Shown: positions 1 through 12,300, counted from the first letter of the stretch. The stretch: DNA of 64,000 nucleotides from Ryuthela nishihirai (GCA_038380435.1 JAWZYU010000019.1:27243801-27307800), one strand, 5' to 3'. Numbers and translations are program-made. The notes: generated from the sequence alone by a model not told the origin.

Positions 1-94
1 GATAAAGTATGGATATGTCTTACTGCTCAGATGTCTCCTTCCTCATAGGTGTATATCATACATACATATACTGTATACATATATACATACATAG

Positions 95-3000
95 TCCTGA
101 AGCAGCCGTGCGCTACGGAGATCCAACTAGACTCTGCAAATTAGTTCTGCAAACATGTCTGTGCTGAGCTACAGCTGCTGCATATGGCCAATTCTAATGA
201 AGTCTTGTTTGGTATTGTCTTCCCAGCTCATTCTAGGTCTCTCCATTTTTTTGAGGCTTTTAAGCACACTGTTCATAACCTATTCGCTAATCCATAGTTA
301 CGCATACGGGTAACATGGCCAAACCAGCGGAGTTTCTCTCTGGGCAATAGGCTGCTTAAAGGAGATTGCCGACTCCTTGGACTAACCTCATCATTACTTA
401 AAACGTTGAACCACCTAATGCCCAAGATACTGCGTAAACATCTAGAATTAAAGACATCAATTTTCCTAAGTTCAATAACTTATTCAACTTCATCAATTTT
501 CCTAAGAAGCAATGCTAAACTAACGTATTATTATAGAGAACTTTCATTATATTCTGCGTAAACATCTAGAATCAAAGGCCCATGTTTTGCTACCATAACA
601 AACTTTGGAAAGGACAAACTATTGTAATCTCAATTTTAGACTTTTGGTACATACGCCTATTTCTCCAAGCTCTCCATGGATTCCTAAAGGTGCTAGCAGC
701 AATCCCTATTCTTCTCTCTGTCTCATGCCATACATTACAAGTGTCTGTTAAACAGCTCCTGAAAAAATTACACTGGGATACTTTTCGAGATCGCAACCGT
801 TCAAAGCAATTAAAGGCTGAAATGAAAAATTTGAATTTAAATGAAATGAAACTTGGTGAGGTACTGTCTGCTTCACCAATTTTCATTATTTTAGTTTTAT
901 CACTAAATCAAACGTACGATGTTACCAGTCTCATCAATAGTACTATGAAAGGATTCATCTCATCAACATCATTAGCCAACAAGGTCAAATCATCCGCATA
1001 ATCTAATTCGAAAATTTTCAAATTATACGCCAAATCTCAACATAATCCAATTTTCAACATAATCACCAACTAAACTAAAGAGAAAAGGAGACAAACTGAA
1101 CCTTGTCGAACACTAGAAGCAATGCTAAACTAACGTATTATTATAGAGAACTTTCATTATATTAACTAACTTGTCCGGTATGCCATACGATTTCATGATC
1201 AACCACAAATTATGACCATCAACAGAATCAAAAGTTTTTTTGAAATCTACAAATATAGTAACCACAGGTAATAATACGAAGAATTTACTTGCAACAGAAA
1301 GTAGGCTGATACCCCTATACTTATCACAAGAACAGGATCACCTTTTTAGAAATAGGGATTGTCGCGTTCCCTTGCTCTCTTATGGCCAATTGCTGTTAAT
1401 ACTTCGCTGGCCTTCAGTGGTAAGGGTAGGGGGCATTCAACACTTAAATTTTTAATGAGATCGAAGATTATTTAATCCAGTGCCAGTGTCGTAGAGTGTT
1501 TATCCAGTTAATAGTTCCACTCAATACTATGCAACCTTTGAGAGGAATTAATATCCCACGGCTATATAGTCCTTTGATCGATGAATAATCATCTTTGATC
1601 GACCTTTGAAACCGTTGATCGATGAATAATCACAAGACACTTGTTGCAAATTTATCATGAGCTTTATTTATATCCTTCTCATCAATGTTGCCTTTCTGTT
1701 ACTGGGATACGTCTTAGGAGGTTGTCTATTACTTCTTTAGGATATCTTCCGTTCTCTGTAGTCACATAGATTGCTTAGGATTAGTCACGCAGACCTTTGT
1801 TTCATGTGGTCACACAGACCTTCGTTACATATGGTCACACAGACCTCTTATAAATCTCAGGCTCCTAAGAAACGCACCTCTCAATACCTTGACGTCCGAT
1901 ACAAGTCTCCCTTTTCCCCTCCCTCCCCTTTCTCTCCTGCCCCTCATGTTCTCTAGGTGAGCAAGGTCTCAAGGTGGCAACAGCGCTCGCGCACCACCCA
2001 GCAGTGCCATAAAGTGTCATCAGGTGGCAGGACCGGACTGACGCATAAGCTAACTGAGCTACAGTTTATGTCGTCACGAGGGGTCTCAAAGGTTTGTTCA
2101 AAAGTTTTGAGGGGCTTCAAAAAATATATTTCAAGTTTTACTGCATTGCAAAATAGTTTTTAATATTTAATCTATTGTGCAAACACTGTTCATTTTTATT
2201 CCCAATGCTAGAATAATGTTTTAAACACATCAATTTCGTGTTTATTTTTCAATGTTCCCCTGAATCAGAATAAATATATATATATATATATTTCGACTTT
2301 CGAATTTTTGGGGCCTCTTAAATATGCCTTAGCTTAGGGCCTCAGAAGTCAAAGTCCGGCCATGTCCGGCAGCCAACACCTTGCGAGCGAACAAAAGAAG
2401 GTGTGGGAGGGTGCCTCATCATGGTCGCCGGCAACGACAACGACTTCATTTTCTATCATCATAGGAAGTGGATCACCTCCTAAGTTCTCACACATTTCCG
2501 ATGTATTTCGTGCACTAGGTGCAGTGTCATCAACTCGACGTTCCCAGCCAACAGAAATAGATGAAGGCAATTACATACCACAAGAGCAAAATGATCACAA
2601 ATATCATCAATATGTACATTGATAATATAAATTATTATTATTGAAAATATCCATATCTATGACATATATTACCTTATGCACTTGTTAAATTATAAAAAAA
2701 GTCGCTCAATTAATTTTGCGAAGGATACTACAGGGATAATAACAGTTCTGGTAAAATTCTTAGGAACATTTTATCATAAAAAATGTTAAAAATTTCAGTC
2801 ACCATATGACAACAGAAACGTTCCCAGCTCTAAGCATTTCAGTAGTAATTTCATCTAAACTTGAGGATTTATGCAATTTCAATCTAGAGATAAATAAAGT
2901 AACTTCTGAATGTGATGCAGCGCCAAAATTAAAGCCAGTAATGCATGTATCCTCATTATAAATAATGAGAGTAAAGCTACCACATTGTTTAAGACATCTC

Positions 3001-4255
3001 TAAACCGCTCCGTTCGCCTAGCCATGAAAGAATACTCGCCTTCAATGACCTTGCCATATTTATCCCTTAATACCAGTATGCCAGTCTGTTTCTTCCTGCA
3101 CAAAGCATTAACTATTTGGTACAACTCGCTACTGTTGTGTGCTCAGTCTATCTGCTTCCCCTGCTTTATCAGCGAAGCTATCAAGTCTAAACAAGGCTGT
3201 TAACTGATCCTTTACACGCTAAATTAAGGTCTTTTTAATTATGTCTATTAGGTCTAGTAGAGTGTTGATTCGGATTATTTCTGCATACCCTTTATTCAGA
3301 AATAAGCTCCATAGCCTTATCTCTCAAATAGCTTTATCTCCTCTTCTCCTTTTTACCCATAAGAGTATTGTTAGCTTCAAGAAAAGTCTGTTTAAACTTA
3401 TTCTTTCACAACTTCAGTAGTAAGCAAACCACAATTGTCATAATGACTGAGTAGTCTATCATGGCATCCTTTGGCTACACTGACTGTTTCATAGATAATT
3501 CTCTAAATATAATTCTCTAAACCTTAGTACATTTCTTAAGCTTCAGTTGCAGGACACTTTTGAGGAGGTAATGGTCAGACTCAATTTCGGGTCTCCTATA
3601 TGATCTGATATTCCTAACAGAACTAGCCCAATTCATGTTAATTAATATATAATCTATCACATTCCTTTGCCATCAGGTGAAACCCACGTGTATTTATAAA
3701 TTTTCCAGTGCTTCTATTAAGTGTTAGTTATTCTCAAACTATTAAGTTTACTTACCTGTAAGTGACGTTCCCCATTTCTATTGGAATTACCAATGCCAAA
3801 GGGACCTAAAACCCCTGCCCAAAGATTAGAGTCAGTACCAACTTTAGCAATGAAGTCACCTAGCACAAGAGAAATATCTCCTTTCTTGACAGAATTCAAA
3901 ATATCCTGAAGTTGTCTGCAAAACCTATCCTTCTCGTTCTCATCAGTCTTCTGTAAGGGTGTAACAACAATGGCATTCAAGTCTTTAAAATCTGTTTTAA
4001 ATTTAGCTGTAAGAAATCTTTCATTAATGCAGTCATATCCTAGAAGAGCATCACTGGCGTGTTTGCTGAGAAGCAAACCTACACCTTGGAGATGTTTTCC
4101 ATCTTCCATTTCTTAAAAACGAAATTTAAAATATTCTTAAGTATCTGACTTTTACCTGTACATCTGGTCTCTTGCAAGCTCAGAATATCTAGGTCTTAGC
4201 CTTGAAATTCTTGTGACAGGACTTCAAGAGAATAATCTGTAATCAACGTCCTCAC
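95..4255 (-). pseudogene. Old RTE-type LINE copy, degraded and interrupted
   Basis: Reading the minus strand from about 4255 down to 95 follows the same order as the better plus-strand RTE LINE at 24.5-27.4 kb: endonuclease start (about 4170), endonuclease body (3717-4109), linker/early RT (2879-3124), RT fingers (about 2705-2880), then RT and C-terminal pieces (about 1190-1365, 590-780, 95-250). All frames carry stops and shifts, so it is dead. The order is broken by a foreign stretch at about 1365-2705. Small local duplications also occur: one 40-odd-bp segment appears near 509-553 and 1117-1163, and another near 431-466 and 490-580. A decayed TA/CA-rich stretch left of 95 may be its old 3' tail. 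Matching to the other copy was by eye. Confidence 0.8.
1365..2705. other. Unassigned insertion inside the old RTE LINE
   Basis: The LINE alignment stops near 1365 and resumes near 2705 with the same RT segment on both sides, so about 1.3 kb was inserted or rearranged here. It holds a short (TA)n run (about 2273-2291) and two copies of a GATCGATGAATAATC-type motif near 1578 and 1618. The open frames are short and resemble nothing I know. No TIRs or clear target-site duplication were found. Confidence 0.45.
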
Positions 4256-4390
4256 ATACATGTACCTGTGGAAAAAACTGAACAGTAGGATTATTAAAAA
4301 TATTGGTCTATTCAATATTATATATATAAATATATCATTATATATATATATCAATTCAATATCAAGCATCTTCCAAAAATATTTTCACAC

Positions 4391-4445
4391 ATTGGGCTCA
4401 GCTTGCTGTTCCACCATTCCATTGGGCTCAGCTTGCTGTTCCACC
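4391..4445. repeat. Two-copy 30-bp tandem duplication
   Basis: Bases 4391-4415 and 4421-4445 are the same 25 bp (start ATTGGGCTCAGC) at a 30-bp period. It looks like a simple recent duplication. Confidence 0.85.
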
Positions 4446-4845
4446 AAATATTTTAATCATGAGTCGCCACTGATTTTTACTATTATAATGTATTGAAAGT
4501 ATGTATTATTTTGTATATGTATTGTATGCTTCGAAAGATATAAAATGTGCAAACCTTTTTTTCGAACAAGTCCATAATGCGTGAGTTTACTTTCCAGTTG
4601 TCGTGTAGCCAATCGCTTGCTGTTGCAATGCTTCTACAAGGGTTTAATCGGAAAATAAATATACGCAGTCAACAGAACTTTGCATTCCAACTAGTCTGTT
4701 ACACATTCCTAAATGCATACTAATTCTGACAGCCAATATTGTATTAGTCCTTAGGAGTAGAGGATAAGAAACACAGGGAATCAGTGTACAAGGAACCAGG
4801 TACAATACACTACTGTGTGTTTAGAGAATAATAGCATTGCTCACT

Positions 4846-5234
4846 GGGGCGAGGGTGGCTCAGTCGGTAGCGCGCCAGGCTCGTAATCTGTAGTTCCCAG
4901 GTTCGAGTCCCAGCTGGGTCAGCGTTGAGATTTATCTCCGCAAAATTTCCCCGCCCTGCCCACGGTCAGTAGGGGACACCGATGGGCTTGGAAACACCGC
5001 CGTCCGTCGGATGGGACGTTAAGCCGTGGCCCCGTGTGCGGGAGAGACATACCCTGTGCACTTTAAAGAACACGCTGGATGGCCTTGACGGGAGGCTACC
5101 ATCTGTCTCCCAACAGCTGTTCCAGTGGGTCCCCTCCCCCAACCTTCTCTGAGCCTTCGGGGTCCATGTGACCTGGCCATTTAGCCCATGGTGTGCAAAA
5201 AAGTGCCGCTCAGAGGTAAAACAATCCAATCCAA
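4846..5234 (+). mobile_element. SINE-A copy, full length, 11-bp TSD
   Basis: This is the best reference copy of the main SINE family here. It has a tRNA-like head with A box (TGGCTCAGTCGGTAG) and B box (GGTTCGAGTCC), a conserved body with GATGGGACGTTAAGCC and CACGTTAAAGAACACGCTGG-type blocks (CACTTTAAAG in this copy), and a short CCAAY-repeat 3' tail. The sequence CATTGCTCACT flanks it at 4835-4845 and 5235-5245, showing target-primed insertion. The open frames inside are run-through and not genes. Confidence 0.93.
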
Positions 5235-5522
5235 CATTGCTCACTAATTATTTGAGTGGATTTTTTATAGTCGGGCTTGAATTAAAGTTATGTGAAGTAA
5301 AAAAAAGTTAAACAATTATAAACGAATGCTCAAATTATCCGTATTGTAAAAATTATCGCCGGCCATTAAAATTGTTTTTCTGACCGTACGTTTAACAACT
5401 CCTTATTTAACTGTCTTTATTATATTTCTGTAATTACTTCTGGAACAGCACTTTAATAATTTTTATTAGGAACTATTTCTATTCGTATTTGACCAATATT
5501 TATTATAATTTCATATCTTTAG

Positions 5523-5816
5523 AAAACTGTGTAAAGGAACAAATAACTGAAATGAATTTCTGCCTGTCTTTTGAAGCCTTCATGAGCATTTCCTACTTGT
5601 ATGCCCATCATCAGTACGACTGGGGACCTACAAAATATTCTGCTGTCAGTACTGTCTTTTCCACTGTTGGACTTGTCTTCATCATCATTACCATTCCGTT
5701 GCTTACTAAAGTATTGAAAGTGGGAGATCCTACTCTGGGACTGGTGGGTACCTCGTCCCTCATTCTGAAAAACCTCTTCGTAGCCTTCGCGACACAGCCC
5801 TGGCTTTATTATGTCG
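5523..5816 (+). CDS. SLC46/PCFT-like transporter, internal exon
   Basis: This is an internal exon of a major-facilitator transporter of the SLC46 family (proton-coupled folate transporter/SLC46A3-like). It covers roughly TM7-TM9 with short loops: hydrophobic spans around VFSTVGLVFIIITIPLL and LVGTSSLILKNLFVAFA, and a YDWGPTKYS loop typical of the family. The acceptor is TCATATCTTTAG at 5511-5522 (phase 1 entry). The donor is G|GTAAGT at 5817 (phase 1 exit). It joins in frame to 15006. SLC46 proteins have 12 membrane helices and about 450-480 residues. About 205 C-terminal residues are visible in four exons, so the N-terminal half must lie left of the window. The open frame reaches back to 5489, but that part is intron. 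Substrate is not predictable from sequence. Confidence 0.85.
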
Positions 5817-7124
5817 GTAAGTAACTTTCATTGTAATAGATATTAAACTTTATTACTCATATATTTCGACCAATATACCAAGTACAGAAGTAGGCATTTT
5901 GTATAGGTATCGGATATGGATATTTTCTGCCATAGCAAATTTGAATTTGGCCTACCTCTTTCTTATGTTAAATACTAACCTAAAAACTGTTTCCAAAGAT
6001 AATTTTTTATTTGCAATTATATATTAGATTTACATTAGAAGCAGCAGAATATGAAAGTGCTTTTCTTATATGTTAATAATATTAAAATCTATATAGTTTG
6101 TGTGCTTTAGGCTGTGTCCTATTTTTTACCATAAACAGATCTACTTTCGATAATATTGTTTAAATCAATGTGGATACCATTATATATCAGATCAAATTCT
6201 TTTAACTTGCAGCACGATTCATTGACGAAAATGATATTATAACTTTAAAGAAACTGAACATAATTAAATGCATCTGTTTTTAAAAAAGGCTTCTAAATAT
6301 TTAAATTTCTTTATTAAAAAAAAGGAATAATTTTCAATATTGTCCTTATCTGATTGGTGATGTAACTTTATAAGGACACAACATTTAAATTAAATCAATT
6401 ATACATCCTTCAATTTTTATTTCTTTGGGGCATTGTGAACATCAGTGCCAATGACAAGAAGCAAAACCATTGCTCTCCTTAATACTGATGTGACGTCACA
6501 GTCTTACAACATATGTTCTTACTAAAAATCAATCGGCGCCTCTTGATTTCTAGACTGTCGCTCAGCCTTCTATTTGATCCTGAACGCTATATAGAATCTG
6601 AAATTTCTGAACATTTCTGAGATCTATGGCCTGAAAAAAAAAACCCTTATGCACCAATTTTCAGTCGATAATGCAAATTTGACCTTTGACCTCGAAAGAT
6701 CCATCGCATCCAAAAGTTCACTTTTCTGAGGCTTACGACCCGAAACACCTTCAGACATCATTTTTTTAACTCTCTAGCACCGTTATATGGGAATTTGACT
6801 TTCGATCGCGGAGAGAACCTCAGTATCCGAAATTCCACGTTTCCAACACCTAAAACCCGAAATACCCCCAGACACCAATTTTCATGTTTCCAGCACTTGT
6901 AGATCATGGTTTGACCCCTAAATGATCTCTGTTTGATCTTTAATGACACCTCGGAGGTCATCTTACGAATTTTTTTTTTTTTTTTTTTCGAAATCTATGA
7001 CTCAGTTTACCCCTAGGTGCAAATTTTCAGAGCTCTAACACTTCGGCATCATTGGTAGAATTGGTGTGATTCCCTGTCAGTCAATCAGCCAATCAGTCAC
7101 AATCGTCTATAAATGTATCATGTA
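5817..7124 (+). other. Start of SLC46 intron 1, with a degenerate long-period repeat
   Basis: No gene is seen. From about 6650 to 7030 a motif of the form CACCAATTTTCA...TTGACC recurs at about 6653, 6755, 6872 and 7014, giving a decayed tandem repeat of about 100-140 bp period. A CRE-like TGACGTCA lies at 6491-6498. Confidence 0.5.
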
Positions 7125-7278
7125 CCCCGTGGCCGAGTGGTTAGCGCGCTTGGCTACTGATCTACGGGACCTGGGTTCGAGCCCCGGGTAAGGAAGGCAT
7201 GGATGTTTGTGTCGTTTTTCTGCTGAGGTCCTGCCATCCTCTCAGACCTTCTACTCTGGCATATAAATTGACAGGCTT
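7125..7278 (+). mobile_element. SINE-B copy, 3' truncated
   Basis: This is the second tRNA-headed SINE family. The A box is GTGGCCGAGTGGTTAGCGC, the B box GGGTTCGAGCCCC, and the body reads TTTTTCTGCTGAGGTCCTGCC. The usual end (GCAAGCAGCTGCTTGAGGGG) is missing, and LINE sequence follows directly. Confidence 0.88.
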
Positions 7279-8598
7279 GTAAAATATTAGGTATATACCT
7301 AGATTCAAAATTAAATTGGCATCATCATATTAACAATAAACACACTTCAGGCTTGAGATTACTGAACTGTATTAAACATTTTGCTTTTAGAAATGAAGGT
7401 ACTCAACAGCAACAATTAATAATTGTGTATAAAAATCTCATTAGATCCAAAATTGAATTTGGTTTAGAATTTATGTCAGGAGCTCGTTTTACAAAATTTA
7501 AAAAATTAAATTCATTACAGAATCAATGTTTGAAAATTGCTTTAGGGCTTGTTAAATCTTGCCCCACCCTTTCGGTAATCGCAGAAACAGCCATTCCACC
7601 TTTCGAAATCAGACATAATATTCTTTCAACAAAATATTTTTTCAAATTACACTACAAAATCCCTACTCATCCATTCTACAAACACTTTCATAGATTGCCA
7701 TACATTAAAACTATTTATAATAATGAATATTTATCCAACCTATATGATGACTTTTTTGGTCGAACTCTTGTTGGGGATACTCCCAACATTATTGCGGATT
7801 GGTGTTTCCCTCCTCTGCTTATTAAACTTGATATTCCATCACTTCCCTCTAAAAAAGCTTTACCTGAAGACTCTGTTCTCATACTATTTAAATCTTTTTA
7901 TGCAGAAAATTTCGAATCTACTTTAAATATTTATACCGATGGATCGGTTATACAAGAAACTGGATCATCTGCTGCTGCTTTCTTCTGTCCATCCCATAAT
8001 TTTTCTAAATCTTTTAGATTCCCAAAAAATACTCCAATTCTCCAAGCTGAATTAATTGCCATTCACGAAACTTTTAAATGGATTTTAGACAACTTAAGTA
8101 ATCAAAACATTGTAATTTTCTCAGACTCTAAAGGTGCCCTTCAAGTTTTGAAACAAGAAATTTTCTCCTCAAACTTCAATTATTATATTTCTAATATTTT
8201 AATTTTAAATCAGTTAAATATTACACTTAAAAATAATATAATCAATTTACAGTGGATCCCTCGTCACATTGCAATCAAGGAAAATGAAAAAGTTGATTCA
8301 ATTGCCAAAAAAGCCCATGACCTTAGAGAAATTTCCCCTGTATATAACTTTTTTTACGCCTTCAAACAAGAACTTAATAAAGTAGAATTCACTATTACAG
8401 AAAAATATTTCCAAGCTCAGGCAATTTGCAGAAACAATTTTAGATATTTTTTATCAAATAAAATTAATCATATAGAAAAACTTCCCTTTTCTCGAAAGGA
8501 AAACAAAATTATTTACAGATTAAAAACTGATACTGTTAATCTTAATAAACAAAAATTTCAACTAAAACTTTCAACCTCTCCTAATTGCTCAAATTGTG
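7279..8598 (+). pseudogene. RNase-H-bearing LINE, C-terminal half of the RT polyprotein
   Basis: One open frame of about 440 codons runs from the end of the RT region (KILGIYLDSKLNW, thumb region) into an RNase H domain. The RNase H residues are visible: D in IYTDGS, E in LQAELIAIHE, D in IFSDSKGAL, and the last acidic residue in ENEKVDSIAKK. WIPRHIAI stands where WIPSHVGI is usual. A terminal Cys motif begins (CSNC) and is cut off at 8598, where a minus-strand LINE starts. A RNase H after the RT is typical of I-superfamily clades. The 5' two thirds (endonuclease, RT palm) is absent, so this is a 5'-truncated but little-decayed copy. Confidence 0.85.
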
Positions 8599-9390
8599 AC
8601 CATATAAACATATAATACACTTAATAAAAAATAAATAACGATTACACAAAATAATGAGTTAAAATATATAGCTACAATTCGGTATGAAAAATATATACAA
8701 TTTAACACAATATACAATTGAACATAAATAAACCCATGTAATGTAAAATATTTATTGTGAAATGAAATGCAATAAAATAGAAGCCATATAAGAATAACCA
8801 ATGAGCTTTATGCTCTTACAGGATGTCAAATTAAATTATTATTTTTTATCGATATGCATTTTTATAATACAGATTTCAAGGTTTAAGAGTGGAAAAAATT
8901 AATAATTTTGGATTTATTCATTAATGATATGAAATGAGGTAAGTCGCTTAACAATGAAATAAAGACTCAAAATTGTTTAAGTAATCTTTGCTTAATTTTT
9001 ATTTTAAAGATATTTTCATTTTTTTCTTCCCTTATACTTTTCGGTAATTTATTAAAATTTTGTGTAGCTAGAATCATGAAATGTTTATGGATAATTTCTT
9101 TTCTTGAAAAAGGTACATAATAAAGTTATCTATTTCTAAGATTTATTTCTGTATGTTGTAATTTTAAGAAATTTGGGTTTTTAAATACAAACATAAGGAT
9201 TTTATAAATATATAATTGTCTTAAATCCAAAATTTTATTTTCAATAATGATACTTTTTAAATTCGTAATATTGTTATTCATAATAACCTTCAGAATTTTG
9301 TTTTGTAATGTTATTAATTTATTTAAAGAATTTAAATATGTTCCTCCCCAACAAATTAAACAACATTGTAAAGTAGATTGAATCCATTAA
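8599..9390 (-). pseudogene. Jockey/CR1-like LINE, RT C-terminus plus 3' UTR
   Basis: The minus strand from about 9390 to 8966 encodes the C-terminal region common to jockey/CR1-like elements: a CLICWGG-like motif, then LQNKILKVI, and finally FNKLPKSIREEKN. It is broken by one stop near 9115. The TGA at about 8966 is followed by a 364-bp 3' UTR (8962-8599). The element ends abruptly at 8599 against the RNase-H LINE, without the ATT-rich tail seen on its sister copy at 10184. The open frame inside the UTR is chance. Confidence 0.7.
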
Positions 9391-9820
9391 TAATAAAGAG
9401 TTAAAGTCTCGCTTATGATTACGGTCTTGCAGAAAGTGTTTTGAGTTGGTAATTTTCGCAAATTTTCTGGCGGTATAAAAAACATTAACAACGAGGGAGT
9501 TGATCTCATGGGAAACTTGAGCATATACAATAACTACACACGCTCTATTTTTCTGTCAAGCCAACATCGTTTCGTTATTGCTTTTTTACGATGTTGTTGG
9601 TAACGTTTCTTTTTAAGATGCTAAAAAAATGTAAAATATTAGTAATAATGTTAGACCACAGAACTGTTATGGTAGCTAGACATAACTGGAAGGAATTCGC
9701 TGTTCTTCTGCAATGATATATCTCTTGACTGTCGGATCAGTTTCGCCTATTGATTTGAATTCTTGTGGCTAATTTTTCCTTTTTTTTATCTCCACCCCAA
9801 GAATTTTATCTCCACCCAAA
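9391..9820. other. Spacer between the two LINE ends
   Basis: No coding or repeat signature is recognised in these 430 bp. A TTTTATCTCCACCC motif is repeated directly at about 9786 and 9806, just before the right arm. Confidence 0.4.
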
Positions 9821-10205
9821 TTATTTCATTGTTAAGCGACTTACCTCATTTCATATCATTAATGAATAAATCCAAAATTATTAATTTTTTCCACTCTTAA
9901 ACCTTGAAATCTGTATTATAAAAATGCATATCGATAAAAAATAATAATTTAATTTGACATCCTGTAAGAGCATAAAGCTCATTGGTTATTCTTATATGGC
10001 TTCTATTTTATTGCATTTCATTTCACAATAAATATTTTACATTACATGGGTTTATTTATGTTCAATTGTATATTGTGTTAAATTGTATATATTTTTCATA
10101 CCAAATTGTAGCTATATATTTTAACTCATTATTTTGTGTAAGCGTTATTTATTTTTTATTAAGTGTATTATATGTTTATATGGTAAATAAATTATTATTA
10201 TTATT
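9821..10205 (+). mobile_element. 3' UTR of the same LINE family, opposite strand, with tail
   Basis: Bases 9821-10184 are the reverse complement of 8962-8599, equal in length (364 bp) with only about two substitutions seen. Here the end is followed by AAATAAATTATTATTATTATT, a plausible simple-repeat LINE tail. It appears to be a 5'-truncated insertion containing only the 3' UTR. Confidence 0.75.
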
Positions 10206-10767
10206 AAACGAGTATACGACACGACGTCACAACCTGTGTCGGTCAGCCAACACCTCCTATAACGGATTTTTTAGAAGAACCATTTCCTCTAGAGCTAATT
10301 ATAGCTGCTAATGTAGACCTCTTGACCATTACACCCCGCCACAAAAATTTCGAATTTGTATCATAAATAAATCGTTTCCAATATTAGTTGAAAATTTTAG
10401 CATTTTCCACCGTTAGAGTGCGCTATTAAAGCTATTTCTATAATCCGAAACTTCGAATATTAATAGTTTACATATACTTATCAAAGCAAAAAATAATGTT
10501 CAATTTATCTCTAAAAAAATTTCATGTCTGTAAAGAACGAAACGAAAGCAATCCCCCCCCCCTTTTTTTAACGAAAAACAAGCTAAAAAAATTTATTACT
10601 AGCTTTTGACTGAGTGAATGTTCAGAAAGTTAAAGAAATAGAAAGTTTTATTAGAAATGATGATCTGCTCCTCATTCTGTTCTGCTGGCAGTTCGGTCCA
10701 CTGGTGATATTGTGACAAATGATTGTTACGGCCTTCTTATCTAGGTGGTTTGGTTCAGTCAGTGGCG

Positions 10768-11066
10768 TACAGTCGCTCAAAAAAGTATCCGAACACTATG
10801 GTTGATTGCAAAATTCAGGAAAAATATCTGGCAACGTTTTTTTAGAAATTAGTGATCTGGCAACCTTCGTGTCACGTGATTACAGAATTCAGGAAAAATA
10901 TCTGGAGCGTGTACAGCAACTGTACACGCTCCAGTTACCGTTCACAGCAAACTGGAGCGTGTGCAGTTACTGCACACGCTCCAGTTTGCTGTGAACGGTA
11001 ACTGCACACGCTCAATATTTCCGTGAGTGAGCCCACACGATCTAGTATCAAAATAATATGACCACC
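10768..11066 (+). mobile_element. Tc1-type MITE fragment with nested perfect hairpins
   Basis: It starts with TA followed by the CAGTCGCTCAAAAAAG terminal motif shared with the MITEs at 11067, 12301 and 56789. Instead of the matching right end it runs into two hairpins. 10902-10934 has a 15-bp stem and a 3-nt loop. 10932-11004 is a 73-nt palindrome with a perfect 36-bp stem. Both use the word CTGGAGCGTGT. The right terminal repeat is not found before the next element. Confidence 0.75.
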
Positions 11067-11284
11067 TACAGTCGCTCAAAAAAGTATCCGAACACTATGG
11101 TTGATTACAGAATTCAGAAAAAATATCTGGCAACGATTTTTTTTAGAAATTAGTGATCTGACAACTTCGTGTCACGTGACACGAAGTTGCCAGATCACTA
11201 ATTTCTAAAAAAAATCGTTGCCAGATATTTTTCCTGAATTCTGTAAACAACCATAGTGTTCGGATACTTTTTTGAGCGACTGTA
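11067..11284. mobile_element. Foldback MITE, Tc1/mariner type, copy 1
   Basis: This is a near-perfect palindrome of 218 bp including TA dinucleotides at both ends. The outer repeat is CAGTCGCTCAAAAAAGTATC and the centre is TCACGTGA at about 11174-11181. TA target duplication and these ends fit Tc1/mariner. There is no room for a transposase. Confidence 0.9.
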
Positions 11285-11285
11285 C

Positions 11286-11375
11286 CATACTCGTGATCTG
11301 CAGTTCCCAAGTTTCAGTTCCAACTGTGCCAGCGTTGGAATTTATCTGTGCTATCTACACCTTACCCTCGGTCAG
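11286..11375 (+). mobile_element. SINE-A head relic
   Basis: This is a decayed tRNA-like head and start of body (TCGTGATCTGCAGTTCCCAAG, then CAGCGTTGGAATTTATCT). It is truncated after CTCGGTCAG. Confidence 0.7.
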
Positions 11376-11770
11376 ATGCAGAACACCTTTTACAAGTTGT
11401 TCTATTACTTTCAACTTGTCAACGATAATTAAAATAACGTGTTTTGTTTTTATATCATTTTTCAACTGTGTAGGATCCATAATTAAACAAAATATTTTAA
11501 ATTAACTAAATATCAGAGCACAAACGATGCATTGTAAGTAATAACGTCCGTCCGTCACAGAGCGAACAACACTGAGCACTCCAAACGAAACAGTTTCTTG
11601 AACCCGTTGAGCAATGAAGTTCGTCCGTCAATCCTGGATTAGCTGTATCCGGAACTAGCTACTGTATTTTCTTTTAATATTTAAGAAATCAAGAATAATC
11701 CGCTCATTCAAATATTTAAGTTTTTTAATTCTAACAGAATAGTGAAATAAAATTAAATTCTAAATTCAAG

Positions 11771-12151
11771 GGTTGGGTTGGGTTGTTTTACCTCTGAGCG
11801 GCACTTTTTTGCAAACCATGGGCTAAATGGCCAGGTCACATGGACCCCGAAGGCTCAAAGAAGGTTGGGAGAGGGGACCCACTGGAATAGCTGTTGGGAG
11901 ACAGATGGTAGCCTCCCGTCAAGGCCATCCAGCGTGTTCTTTAACGTTCACAGGGTATGGCTCTCCCGCACAAGGGGCCACAGCTTAACGTCCCATCCGA
12001 CGGACGGTGGCCTTTCCAAAACCATCGGTGTCCCCTACTGACCGTGGGCAGGGCGGGGAATTTTTGCGGAGATAAATCTCAACGCTGACCCAGCTGGGAA
12101 CTACAGATTACGAGCCTGGCGCGCTACCGACTGAGCCACCCCCGCCCCTCC
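11771..12151 (-). mobile_element. SINE-A copy, full length, 9-bp TSD
   Basis: Minus-strand copy from the GTTGGGTTG tail at 11771 to the tRNA-like head at about 12150. AAATTCAAG flanks it at 11762-11770 and 12152-12160. The head lacks most of the B box. Confidence 0.92.
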
Positions 12152-12300
12152 AAATTCAAGAGTAGTATTTTAAGTTTGGTGTTAGGTTACACCATAATAT
12201 GGTGATAAATACAAAACGGTGTCAAATCCTGCCTTACACCATTTTGTGGTGTAAGGCCACAACAAAAACTGGTATAAAATTACACACTCTTTTTACAATG

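Noticed and set aside
2349..2622. Overlapping 73- and 86-codon frames on opposite strands
   Set aside because: Short and isolated inside an inserted stretch of a dead LINE; no family signature.
4846..4925. Genuine tRNA gene at the SINE-A head
   Set aside because: The head is followed by a conserved SINE body and flanked by a TSD, and recurs many times.
8589..10311. Near-identical hydrophobic ORFs on opposite strands (MVILIWLLFYCISFH)
   Set aside because: They lie in the 3' UTR of a LINE present in two orientations; upstream frames in the same transcript end in LINE RT sequence.
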